Shown here: in pieces, positions 27,931 to 35,757 of the stretch
Numbering within the stretch: the stretch's first letter is position 1
Layout: every line of letters starts with the position of its first letter
Assembly (NCBI RefSeq): GCF_027924145.1
Contig: NZ_BRVP01000001.1
Span: 1 to 64,000, forward strand
Length of the DNA: 64,000 nt
Direction of reading: 5' to 3'
Source of the DNA: Neptunitalea chrysea
Lineage (GTDB): Bacteria > Bacteroidota > Bacteroidia > Flavobacteriales > Flavobacteriaceae
The notes under the pieces: generated by a model
Database searches by the model: none
Told to the model about the DNA's origin: nothing
Seen by the model: only the letters and a program-made list of their open reading frames with translations
Translations under genes and position numbers: made by a program

Positions 27931-28267
27931 ATAATTGCTCTAGTTTTGATACTGTGTATCTCTTTAGATATATGATTCTTTAGGTCTAGGTTGGTTTGTA
28001 GTTGCTAATCGAGATGTGTTTGAATAGATGTTATTTTGAGACTCCAACAGTTTAGGGTGTTTTTATCGGCTCCGGTGCTGCTGAATATGAGGTAACTTTT
28101 GTAGATACTGTAAATACTGGTAGAATTAGATGCTAATGATTGTATTAAGGTTATGTCTAGAGTGTTATAGTAGATTTGGGAGTGTATTAACTGTTTCTTT
28201 GAATGTTGTAGTGCATTAAATATAATTTAGTAATTTTATTATAGCTAACAGATAAACTTATAGATCT
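27931..28267. other. 337-base gap without recognised content
   Basis: Between the metallophosphoesterase and the thioredoxin-like gene I see no frame longer than a few codons, no clear terminator and no convincing TAnnTTTG promoter. Base composition is like the rest of the noncoding DNA. Confidence 0.5.
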
Positions 28268-28561
28268 ATGTCGAAATTTGGAGATTTAATAGATGTTACA
28301 GTTCCGGTGTTATTTGATTTCTATGCACATTTAGGTACGGAGTCCACCAATCATCCTGTGCTGTTAGATGTGGCTACCACAATGGGTGATAATGCTAAGA
28401 TTATTAAAATTAATGTGGAAAAGAATCAGGAGCTAATCGAGGCGCTTAAGATTACGGTAGTACCAACCTATATCATCTATAAGAATGGTGAAATGGTTTG
28501 GAGGCAGTCTGGAAACTTAGATGCCAGTATGCTTGCATTAACATTGCAAGAGTTTGTATAA
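28268..28561 (+). CDS. thioredoxin-fold protein lacking the CxxC active site
   Basis: The 97-residue protein has a thioredoxin-like layout: the VLFDFYAHLG strand, where thioredoxin has its WCGPC motif immediately after; a KIIKINVEKN strand; the cis-proline segment VVPTYIIYKNGE; and a C-terminal helix. The redox cysteines are absent, and in fact the protein contains no cysteine at all. It therefore cannot be a classical disulfide reductase. The fold is otherwise intact, which argues for a cytoplasmic non-redox or chaperone-like role rather than decay. It is convergent with the polysaccharide deacetylase gene, the stops lying three bases apart. Confidence 0.75.
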   Translation: MSKFGDLIDVTVPVLFDFYAHLGTESTNHPVLLDVATTMGDNAKIIKINVEKNQELIEALKITVVPTYIIYKNGEMVWRQSGNLDASMLALTLQEFV

Positions 28562-28563
28562 CG

Positions 28564-29202
28564 TTAGATGGCTTTAAAGGTATATCCTTTATTGCTTAGA
28601 TGTTCTAACACTTTGGGTAAAACGTTATGTAAATTTTTAAAGGCCTTTTTACTATCATGAAAAACAATAATACTACCCGGTTCTACGTGGTTTACAACAT
28701 TGTTGTATACTTTTTCTGTAGTTAAGGTAGTGTCATAATCTTCGCTAATAATATCCCATGCTATAATCGTGTAACACTCTTTACGCAAGCGTTTGATGAG
28801 GCTGGGTGTAAATTTCCCGTATGGAGGTCTAAATAATTTTCGATTTTCTGTAAATTCAGGATAATATTCTTTTATAACCTCTTCTGTCTGTAAAACATTA
28901 TTCATGTAATTTTTCTGATTAGTTTTCCAAGCATTTAGGTGATTGTAGGTGTGGTTTCCAATAGCATGACCTGCATGGATAATCTTATTAAAGATTTCAG
29001 GTTCTTCAGTTATGTTTTTACCAATACAAAAAAAGGTGGCTTTTGCATGGTATTGTTCTAATTGTTTTAAAACCCATTCAGTTATTTCTTTCGTAGGGCC
29101 ATCATCAAAAGTAAGGTATACCACTTTTTTGTTGGCAGGGATATTCCAAACCAATTTTTGGAATAGCAACTTAATTATTTTTGGGGTTTTTACTAGTAAC
29201 AT
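28564..29202 (-). CDS. polysaccharide deacetylase (NodB domain)
   Basis: Carbohydrate esterase family 4 enzymes remove N- or O-acetyl groups from polysaccharides such as peptidoglycan. The 212-residue protein is mostly a NodB domain with its motifs in order: TFDDGP (catalytic and metal Asp), IGNHTYNH (metal His pair), RPPYG, AWDIISEDYD and IVFHDSK. There is a hydrophobic N-terminal segment but no clear cleavage site, so it may be membrane-anchored or cytoplasmic. The start codon directly abuts the terminator hairpin after the DUF2723 gene, which leaves its transcription start uncertain. Confidence 0.88.
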   Translation of the reverse strand: MLLVKTPKIIKLLFQKLVWNIPANKKVVYLTFDDGPTKEITEWVLKQLEQYHAKATFFCIGKNITEEPEIFNKIIHAGHAIGNHTYNHLNAWKTNQKNYMNNVLQTEEVIKEYYPEFTENRKLFRPPYGKFTPSLIKRLRKECYTIIAWDIISEDYDTTLTTEKVYNNVVNHVEPGSIIVFHDSKKAFKNLHNVLPKVLEHLSNKGYTFKAI

Positions 29203-29232
29203 AAAAAAAGCAGCAGGGTTAAACCTGCTGCT
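29203..29232 (-). terminator. rho-independent terminator after the DUF2723 gene
   Basis: AGCAGCAGG and CCTGCTGCT (29210-29232 on the plus strand) pair perfectly and on the minus strand are followed by seven T. The T run ends immediately before the ATG of the polysaccharide deacetylase gene (29200-29202). Confidence 0.85.
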
Positions 29233-29291
29233 ATAAAATTATAAAATTATTTATTGTATTCTTTATTCTTTAACAAAGTTTAGAGTTAAAG

Positions 29292-32200
29292 CTACTCTGT
29301 TGCTTCTGTAGAAGTCTCAGGGATACTCATGTTTTCAATGGTATCCTTCGTTTGAGTACTATCTCCCTCCTGTAATAAACCTTCTGATGTTAGTCCTTCT
29401 GGTTCTTCTTCCATTGGGAATTTAGACATATACGCGTTGTATTTAGTAGCTTCCTCTTTAAAGAAGTCCATGTCTTGATTCATACCTATAATATCAATTA
29501 GAGAAGAGTATCTGTAGGCACTAGAATTAATATCATTTTCTGCCTCCTTCATGGCTATATTGTCAAGGGTGGCATAGTATTTTAATTCTTCTTGATAGTG
29601 TTTTGCTACTTGGGTAAACAAGTCTCTTGCTTTTTGTTTTTCACCTACTTTGTAATAAGCATCAATATAAGCATCTAGTAAGAAGTAATAACCAAATCTA
29701 TCAGCAGGCATATTCTTCATAGCAATTTCAATAGCCTCTTTAGCTTTGTCTATTTTGTTTTCATTAATTAAGGTTTCAACAAGGCGAGCTATGTTACCAC
29801 GATAGTTAATACTGTTTCTTCTAGTTTCAGGATCTAGGTAAATATTAGGATCTCCAGAGTTACCCCAATCCCATTTCTTAACAATATCAAACATTAGGTC
29901 GCTATCAATGCGTCCCATTTCATAAGGGTTGTTTTTGTCAATAGGAGTTTCAATAGGCACTAATTTGTAAACCATACCGTCAAGTTGCAGATAGTCCTTC
30001 ATCCAAATGTATTCCTGATCATCAAAACTACCACCTGTAAAGTAAATAGGGCGTTTCCAATCGTTGTTTGCTAGTATATCTAACATCATCATTCGGTGTT
30101 TTCCGATGGCAGATTTTGGTAAGTCAATGTCAATATGATCTACAATAAGGTCGGCATCTTCAGGTTTTACTAATCCACTCTTAAGTACATTTTCTTTATT
30201 AACCGGAACTCTAATCTTATTAGTAGGGTAGTAGTTTGTTTCTAATAAACTTTCAGGAATATTAGCTGTATTATTAAGTACATAACCCATTTTATATTTA
30301 GGGTTTTCGCTGGTAATAAACTCCATGAATTTTTTGATATCCCAACGTTGCTTTGAAACGGTTTCACTTACGGGTTGGTAATAGATAGCATCACGAGTCC
30401 CCCATTTGTATTGGCTATGCTTTAGGCTGCTAGGGATCGGTTCACTTTCGTACGTTTTACGTTTCATTTGATCTATATACCATGCAGTAGCAAATAATTG
30501 GGTGTTAATAGTTCTGATATCGGTTCTATATTCCTCAATTTCCTGAGCGTACCATAATGCAAAGGTGTCATTATCTCCAATAGTAAAGAGGAGCGCACCG
30601 GCGTCTTCTTGAACCGAATCTAAATACGATTTCGCCATAGATTGTGCCGTATATCTGTTAGAACGGTCATGATCGTCCCAGTTTTGGTATGCCATTACGG
30701 TTGGTACCGATAGGAAACATACCGCCACTACTAAAGGTGAAAGTGCTTTTGGAGAAAGCATTTCTCTAAATACATCAAAAAGGGCATATACACCAAAACC
30801 AATCCATATACAGAATACGTAAAACGATCCTACTAAAGCATAATCACGTTCACGAGGTTCAAAAGGACGTTCATTTAGGTACAGCTTTAAGGCAATACCT
30901 GTAAAGAGAAATAGCATTAAAAGCACCCAAAACTTTTGCTGACTTCTAGAAGCTAAATAGAATACCCCTATAAGTCCTAAAATTAATGGCAATAAGAAAT
31001 AGGTGTTGCGAGCTGGGTTGTTGGCTACATCGCTAGGTAAGTTGTCTTGTGACCCGTGGAAAATTTCATCAATAAATTTAATACCCGTTAATACCGATCC
31101 ATGGTCGTCTAACTTACCTTGTATATCGTCTTTTCTTCCAATAAAATTCCATCCAAAATAACGTACATACATGTAGGCTATCTGAAAGTTGAAGAAGTAG
31201 TCTATATTCTGGGCAAAAGATGGTTTTTCTATTTCTAAATAGTCTTTATAATCATTTAAAAACTGTTCATAGTTGTCGGTAGAAATTTCACCTGATGCTA
31301 CTTGCTTTTTAAAACTTTGTACCAATGATTGCAGTTCAGGACTCTCAACATAATCAGCATTAATGTTAAAGTCAAGTTTGCCGGTAAGTTTCATATAATT
31401 GGCAGCATGTTCTTCACTCCACATTCTAGGTAGTAATCCTTCTTGTTTGCTATTTGCATTTTGTATTTCACCTTTCCAGTGATTCACAATTTCATATTTT
31501 CCTAAAACTTCATTTTTCTCATATTTAGGTTTACCATCAACATACGGTTGGTTCTCATCTAATCCTGCGTATTTGTTAGAATACATAGGTCCGTAGAATA
31601 AATGCGTTTCAGGGTACTGCTCTAAGTTGTAATAGGCTAATAAGGTACGCGCATCCGATGGGTCATTCTCGTTAATTACGGTATTTGCATTGGCTCTAAT
31701 AGGAACCATTAACCAGGTAGAAAAACCAATAAGTACAAAAATGGTACATAGGATACCTGTGTTTAAATTTACAAAGCCTTTTTTGCTAGAATATGAAAGT
31801 CCGTAGTAGAACCCTCCTATAATTAATAGCCCTGCAATAATAGTTCCTGAATTGAAAGGAAGCCCTATAGAGTTTACAAAGAAAACTTCTAAGTACCCGA
31901 AAAAGGATAAGGTATATGGTAATAGTAATTTGAAAATAAATAAAAGAATAGCAATAGAAACAATGTTTGCTATGATAAAGTTTTTTACATTTTTCTCAAA
32001 GTGCGACTTAAAGAAGTACATCATTCCAATAGCCGGAATGGTAAGTAATGCCATAAAGTGAACCCCAAATGATAACCCTATAACAAGTGCTATTAATAGT
32101 AACCATTTACTTCCGCGTGGAGAATCTAAATTTTCTGTCCATTTAAGACCAAGCCAAAACATTAACGACATCATAAAGATAGCCATTGCATATACCTCGG

Positions 32201-32636
32201 CTTCTACGGCGTTAAACCAAAAACTGTCTGAAAAAGCTAATGCTAAACCACCAACTACACCACTTCCTAAAATAGCAAATGCTTTAGCGTTTGTAAACTC
32301 TTCAGTTTCTTTGGTTATAAATTGTTTTAAAATACCTGTAATACTCCAAAACATAAAAAGAATTGCAAAGGCACTAGAGGTAACAGACATATAGTTGACC
32401 ATTAGTGCAATATGTTCTTTAGAAATAGCAAACATAGCAAAAAAGGCTCCCATCATTTGGAAGAACGGAGCTCCCGGTGGGTGTCCTACTTGTAATTTAG
32501 CTGCAGTAGGTATGTATTCTCCACAATCCCAGAAGCTTGCTGTAGGTTCCACGGTAAGTCCGTATGTAGTGAAGGCTATAATAAAAACTATCCATCCTAT
32601 GATAGTATTCCATTTTTTAAAGTCTTTTGAGAACAT
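29292..32636 (-). CDS. DUF2723 membrane protein, predicted O-mannosyltransferase-like
   Basis: The 1114-residue protein starts with a glycosyltransferase-C-like membrane part of about ten or more helices (residues 10-330). Its first lumenal loop contains SFWDCGEYIP, with acidic residues in the usual GT-C catalytic position, followed by VGHPPGAPFF. A second helix cluster lies around 545-665, and a large C-terminal soluble region with tetratricopeptide-like helices lies around 930-1060. This is the DUF2723 family. Its animal relative TMEM260 is an O-mannosyltransferase, and Bacteroidota are known for O-glycosylating exported proteins, so a protein-glycosylating role is likely but inferred. It is transcribed alone, ending at the 29203-29232 terminator. 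Confidence 0.82.
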   Translation of the reverse strand: MFSKDFKKWNTIIGWIVFIIAFTTYGLTVEPTASFWDCGEYIPTAAKLQVGHPPGAPFFQMMGAFFAMFAISKEHIALMVNYMSVTSSAFAILFMFWSITGILKQFITKETEEFTNAKAFAILGSGVVGGLALAFSDSFWFNAVEAEVYAMAIFMMSLMFWLGLKWTENLDSPRGSKWLLLIALVIGLSFGVHFMALLTIPAIGMMYFFKSHFEKNVKNFIIANIVSIAILLFIFKLLLPYTLSFFGYLEVFFVNSIGLPFNSGTIIAGLLIIGGFYYGLSYSSKKGFVNLNTGILCTIFVLIGFSTWLMVPIRANANTVINENDPSDARTLLAYYNLEQYPETHLFYGPMYSNKYAGLDENQPYVDGKPKYEKNEVLGKYEIVNHWKGEIQNANSKQEGLLPRMWSEEHAANYMKLTGKLDFNINADYVESPELQSLVQSFKKQVASGEISTDNYEQFLNDYKDYLEIEKPSFAQNIDYFFNFQIAYMYVRYFGWNFIGRKDDIQGKLDDHGSVLTGIKFIDEIFHGSQDNLPSDVANNPARNTYFLLPLILGLIGVFYLASRSQQKFWVLLMLFLFTGIALKLYLNERPFEPRERDYALVGSFYVFCIWIGFGVYALFDVFREMLSPKALSPLVVAVCFLSVPTVMAYQNWDDHDRSNRYTAQSMAKSYLDSVQEDAGALLFTIGDNDTFALWYAQEIEEYRTDIRTINTQLFATAWYIDQMKRKTYESEPIPSSLKHSQYKWGTRDAIYYQPVSETVSKQRWDIKKFMEFITSENPKYKMGYVLNNTANIPESLLETNYYPTNKIRVPVNKENVLKSGLVKPEDADLIVDHIDIDLPKSAIGKHRMMMLDILANNDWKRPIYFTGGSFDDQEYIWMKDYLQLDGMVYKLVPIETPIDKNNPYEMGRIDSDLMFDIVKKWDWGNSGDPNIYLDPETRRNSINYRGNIARLVETLINENKIDKAKEAIEIAMKNMPADRFGYYFLLDAYIDAYYKVGEKQKARDLFTQVAKHYQEELKYYATLDNIAMKEAENDINSSAYRYSSLIDIIGMNQDMDFFKEEATKYNAYMSKFPMEEEPEGLTSEGLLQEGDSTQTKDTIENMSIPETSTEATE

Positions 32637-32835
32637 AGAAGTGTTTCTTTTTCTTATATTTATATAATTGTGGCGAATTTACTAATTATTATAAAAGTTG
32701 CGTCAGGTTTTTAAACGATAAAAAAAGATTAATATTTTTTTAAGAAATAAAAAGACTTTTCTTATTGATAATTAATTGGCTAAAAGTAGGTTGAAATTTT
32801 ATTTCAAAAAATATTCAAATTTTTTGCTTAAAAAC

Positions 32836-32865
32836 TTGTTCAATTGGATATTTGTTGTAGTTTTG
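32836..32865 (+). promoter_or_regulatory. Bacteroidota-type promoter of tRNA-Gln
   Basis: TTG (32836-32838) and TAGTTTTG (32858-32865) are separated by 19 bases. The predicted start is about 12 bases before the mature tRNA. Confidence 0.72.
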
Positions 32866-32882
32866 CATCCGCAATAAAGCAT

Positions 32883-32954
32883 TGGCCTATGGTGTAATTG
32901 GTAACACAGCTGATTTTGGTTCAGTCGTTCAAGGTTCGAGTCCTTGTAGGCCAA
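32883..32954 (+). tRNA. tRNA-Gln (anticodon TTG)
   Basis: The 72-nt gene folds as a cloverleaf. The acceptor TGGCCTA pairs with TAGGCCA, the D-arm is GTGT-AATTGGTA-ACAC, the anticodon arm GCTGA/TCAGT encloses the loop TTTTGGT with anticodon TTG, and the T-arm is CAAGG-TTCGAGT-CCTTG. CCA is not encoded. The terminator follows at once, so it is a single-gene unit. Confidence 0.96.
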
Positions 32955-32989
32955 CAAAAAAACCTCTTAGTTTTCTAAGAGGTTTTTTT
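32955..32989 (+). terminator. bidirectional terminator after tRNA-Gln
   Basis: ACCTCTTAG and CTAAGAGGT pair around TTTT, with an A run before and a T run after. It can end both the tRNA transcript and the convergent stress-protein gene, whose stop is at 33002. Confidence 0.88.
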
Positions 32990-33001
32990 ATTTTTGGTAG
33001 C

Positions 33002-33820
33002 CTATATTTTTAAAGTGATTACGGGTCTTATGGCGTGGTTTACTAAATCTTCGCTCAGGCTTCCGTTAAAGAAGTGTGCTAAGCCTCTTCTGCCGTGTGT
33101 GCTTACGCTTAGTAAATCGGCATTAATGCTGTTAGCAAAATTAAGGATGCCTTCTTCTATGGTTTCGTCATTGTAAATATTAACGGTGTAATCTGTTACT
33201 TCGGCTATGTTTAAAAATTCGTTTATACGGTCTTTAATAGCGTGTGTAGTTTTAAAGTTATTGGGGGTGTTAACGTATAGTAGGTGTAGGGTGTAGCCAA
33301 ATTGCTTCGACATTTCTACTGCTTTCTTAAAGCTTTCGTGGTAGTTGTGTAAAAAGCTACTTGCGTACACCATGTGTTTGAAGTTAATCTCAAGAATTGG
33401 TTTTTTAATAACCATTACTGGGATGTTTGCATGTCTTACAACTTTTTCTGTGTTAGAGCCTACGAAGATTTCTGAAATACCTGAAGCGCCACTAGATCCA
33501 ATAACAATTATATCTATATTATTTTCCTCGGCAACCCTGTTGATGCCTGTGGTTATTTCGTCTTCTTCAACTAATTCGTGAATAGTAAGTCCTTCAAGGT
33601 AAGGTTTGTCTAAAAAGGTATTGAATTTTTGATGTGCTAGTTTAAGGAAGAAAATAGCTTCCGGTAGCTCATTTTTATCGGTGCTTAGTAAGTGAACAGG
33701 TAAATCTAATAAATGGAGTATGTAAAGTTCAGCGTTATGCTTTTTAGCAATTGATGCTGCTGTTTGAAGGGCATGCTCTGCCTGTTCGGAAAAATCTGTT
33801 GGTACTAAAATTTTCTTCAT
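33002..33820 (-). CDS. universal stress protein with two Usp domains
   Basis: The 272-residue cytosolic protein consists of two tandem Usp domains, each with the KILVPTDFSEQAEHAL-type start or its remnant. Domain 1 (about 1-145) has an intact nucleotide-binding pattern G-2x-G-9x-GS (GSSGASGISEIFVGS). In domain 2 (about 148-272) the first Gly of that pattern is replaced by Ser (STHGRRG..NGS), so nucleotide binding there may be weaker. It is probably induced under stress or growth arrest, as known for the family. It is convergent with tRNA-Gln and divergent from rimP. Confidence 0.87.
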   Translation of the reverse strand: MKKILVPTDFSEQAEHALQTAASIAKKHNAELYILHLLDLPVHLLSTDKNELPEAIFFLKLAHQKFNTFLDKPYLEGLTIHELVEEDEITTGINRVAEENNIDIIVIGSSGASGISEIFVGSNTEKVVRHANIPVMVIKKPILEINFKHMVYASSFLHNYHESFKKAVEMSKQFGYTLHLLYVNTPNNFKTTHAIKDRINEFLNIAEVTDYTVNIYNDETIEEGILNFANSINADLLSVSTHGRRGLAHFFNGSLSEDLVNHAIRPVITLKI

Positions 33821-33908
33821 CTTTTGAATAAATAGTTGAAATAATATGGTTTCTTATAAAGGTATGAATTATTTGCGTAATTGCTTTATTATAACCGTAA
33901 AAAAGTAT

Positions 33909-33916
33909 TATATTTG
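33909..33916 (+). promoter_or_regulatory. -7 element for rimP-nusA-infB
   Basis: TATATTTG fits TAnnTTTG. The nearest TTG upstream is 25 bases away, slightly outside the normal range. Transcription would begin near 33922, giving a leader of about 65 bases that contains the hairpin at 33946-33969. Confidence 0.5.
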
Positions 33917-33945
33917 CAGCCTAAAGAATAATATAAAGTTATTTG

Positions 33946-33969
33946 GAGGGGACGGGAGTCCCCTCTTTT
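33946..33969 (+). promoter_or_regulatory. rimP leader hairpin (possible attenuator)
   Basis: GAGGGGA (33946-33952) pairs perfectly with TCCCCTC (33959-33965) around CGGGAG and is followed by four T. The GC-rich stem stands out against AT-rich surroundings. Its place in the 5' leader of the rimP-nusA-infB operon suggests attenuation, and NusA, encoded downstream, acts at such hairpins. This is inference; it could also be a leader structure for protein binding. Confidence 0.55.
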
Positions 33970-33988
33970 AATTAGTAATAATTCGAAT

Positions 33989-34456
33989 ATGTTTAGAGAA
34001 AAGGTAGAAGAATTGTTGGCAGAAGCACTAAAAACAAGGGAAGATTTGTTTTTAATAGACCTAACTATTTCATCATCTAATGCAATTTATGTAATTTTGG
34101 ACGGTGATAATGGAGTCTCTCTGAATGATTGCATTGAGGTTAGCCGTAAAATAGAACATAATTTAGATAGGGAAGAGGAAGATTTTTCTCTGGAAGTTGC
34201 TTCAGCCGGAATTTCAGAACCTTTAAAAATAAAAAGGCAATTTGTGAAAAATATTGGTAGAAAAATATCGGTGAAACTTATTGGTGGTGCTAAATCAACA
34301 GAGGGGACTTTGACCGATGTAGATGATGCTAGTATTTTTTTGGAATATAAGGTTAGAGAACCTAAACCGGTAGGTAAAGGGAAGGTGACCGTTTTGCGAA
34401 AAGAAGAAATAGCTTTTGATGCTATACATGAAGCAAAAGTGATGGTAATATTTTAA
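33989..34456 (+). CDS. rimP: ribosome maturation factor RimP
   Basis: RimP assists maturation of the 30S subunit. The 155-residue protein has the N-terminal alpha/beta domain with the VSLNDCIEVSRKIEHNLD helix and the SLEVASAGISEPLK segment that is the family signature. A C-terminal Sm-like domain follows (IGRKISVKLIGG, GTLTDVDDASIFLEYK). It lies 13 bases before nusA and opens the conserved rimP-nusA-infB operon. Confidence 0.95.
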   Translation: MFREKVEELLAEALKTREDLFLIDLTISSSNAIYVILDGDNGVSLNDCIEVSRKIEHNLDREEEDFSLEVASAGISEPLKIKRQFVKNIGRKISVKLIGGAKSTEGTLTDVDDASIFLEYKVREPKPVGKGKVTVLRKEEIAFDAIHEAKVMVIF

Positions 34457-34469
34457 TTAAAGACATGAC

Positions 34470-35702
34470 ATGGAAAATCTTGCGTTGATCGATTCGTTTT
34501 CGGAGTTTAAAGATGATAAACTAATAGATCGTGTAACACTTATGGCAATTCTGGAAGAAGTTTTCAGAAACGCACTTAGAAAAAAATATGGTTCAGATGA
34601 TAATTTCGATATTATTGTAAACCCTGATAAAGGGGATTTGGAAATATGGAGGAACCGTATAGTAGTTGCTGATGGTGAGGTTGAGGATCCGAATCAGGAA
34701 ATAGAGTTAACCGAAGCAAGAAAGATTGAGCCTGATTTTGAGGTTGGTGAAGATGTGTCGGAAGAAGTGAAGTTGGTAGATTTAGGAAGAAGAGCTATTT
34801 TGGCTTTGCGTCAAAACTTAATTTCTAAAATTCATGAACATGATAATACTACCATCTATAAGCAATTTAAAGATTTAATTGGTGAGATATACACTGCAGA
34901 GGTGCACCATATTAGACATAGAGTTGTGATTTTGCTTGATGATGAAGGGAATGAAATTGTATTGCCAAAAGATAAGCAAATACCATCTGATTTCTTTAGA
35001 AAAGGAGAGAATGTAAGAGGTATTATTGATAGTGTTGAATTAAAAGGTAGTAAGCCTGCTATTATTATGTCTAGAACTTCTCCTGTGTTTTTAGAGAAGT
35101 TATTTGAGCAAGAGATTCCTGAGATTTTTGACGGATTAATTTCTGTTAAGAAAGTAGTGAGGATTCCTGGAGAGAAAGCAAAAGTAGCGGTAGATTCTTA
35201 TGATGACAGAATTGATCCTGTTGGTGCTTGTGTGGGTATGAAGGGATCTAGAATTCATGGTATTGTAAGAGAGTTAGGGAACGAAAATATTGATGTTATT
35301 AATTATACTGGTAACACGCAATTATATATTACAAGAGCGTTAAGCCCTGCAAGAGTAAACTCAGTTTCTATTAATGATGAAACTAAAAGAGCTCAGGTGT
35401 ATTTACAGCCAGATGAAGTTTCTAAAGCAATTGGTAAAGGTGGTTTTAATATTAGATTGGCCGGCTTTTTAACAGGTTATGAGATTGATGTTTATAGAGA
35501 AGGAGTTGAAGAAGATGTTGAGTTAACCGAGTTTGCGGATGAAATCGACATGTGGATTGTTGAAGAATTCAAGAAAATTGGTTTAGATACTGCAAAGAGT
35601 GTATTAGAGCTTGATGTAGATGATTTGGTTAAGAGAACCGATCTAGAAGAAGAAACTGTTCAGGAAGTTGTTAGAATCCTGAGAGAGGAATTTGATGAGT
35701 AA
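34470..35702 (+). CDS. nusA: transcription termination/antitermination factor NusA
   Basis: NusA binds RNA polymerase and modulates pausing, termination and antitermination. The 410-residue protein has the N-terminal polymerase-binding domain (about 1-125), an S1 RNA-binding domain (about 130-200) and two KH domains (about 200-345) with GACVGMKGSRIHGIVRELGNE and AIGKGGFNIRLA. A short helical C-terminal part with a helix-hairpin-helix-like end follows. It lacks the full tandem C-terminal repeats of E. coli NusA (495 aa), as is usual in Bacteroidota. It is followed after 55 bases by infB. Confidence 0.96.
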   Translation: MENLALIDSFSEFKDDKLIDRVTLMAILEEVFRNALRKKYGSDDNFDIIVNPDKGDLEIWRNRIVVADGEVEDPNQEIELTEARKIEPDFEVGEDVSEEVKLVDLGRRAILALRQNLISKIHEHDNTTIYKQFKDLIGEIYTAEVHHIRHRVVILLDDEGNEIVLPKDKQIPSDFFRKGENVRGIIDSVELKGSKPAIIMSRTSPVFLEKLFEQEIPEIFDGLISVKKVVRIPGEKAKVAVDSYDDRIDPVGACVGMKGSRIHGIVRELGNENIDVINYTGNTQLYITRALSPARVNSVSINDETKRAQVYLQPDEVSKAIGKGGFNIRLAGFLTGYEIDVYREGVEEDVELTEFADEIDMWIVEEFKKIGLDTAKSVLELDVDDLVKRTDLEEETVQEVVRILREEFDE

Positions 35703-35757
35703 ACACTCATAGGGTTCTTCGGGTTTCAAAATTAAATTGAGGAATAAAAAATAATAT

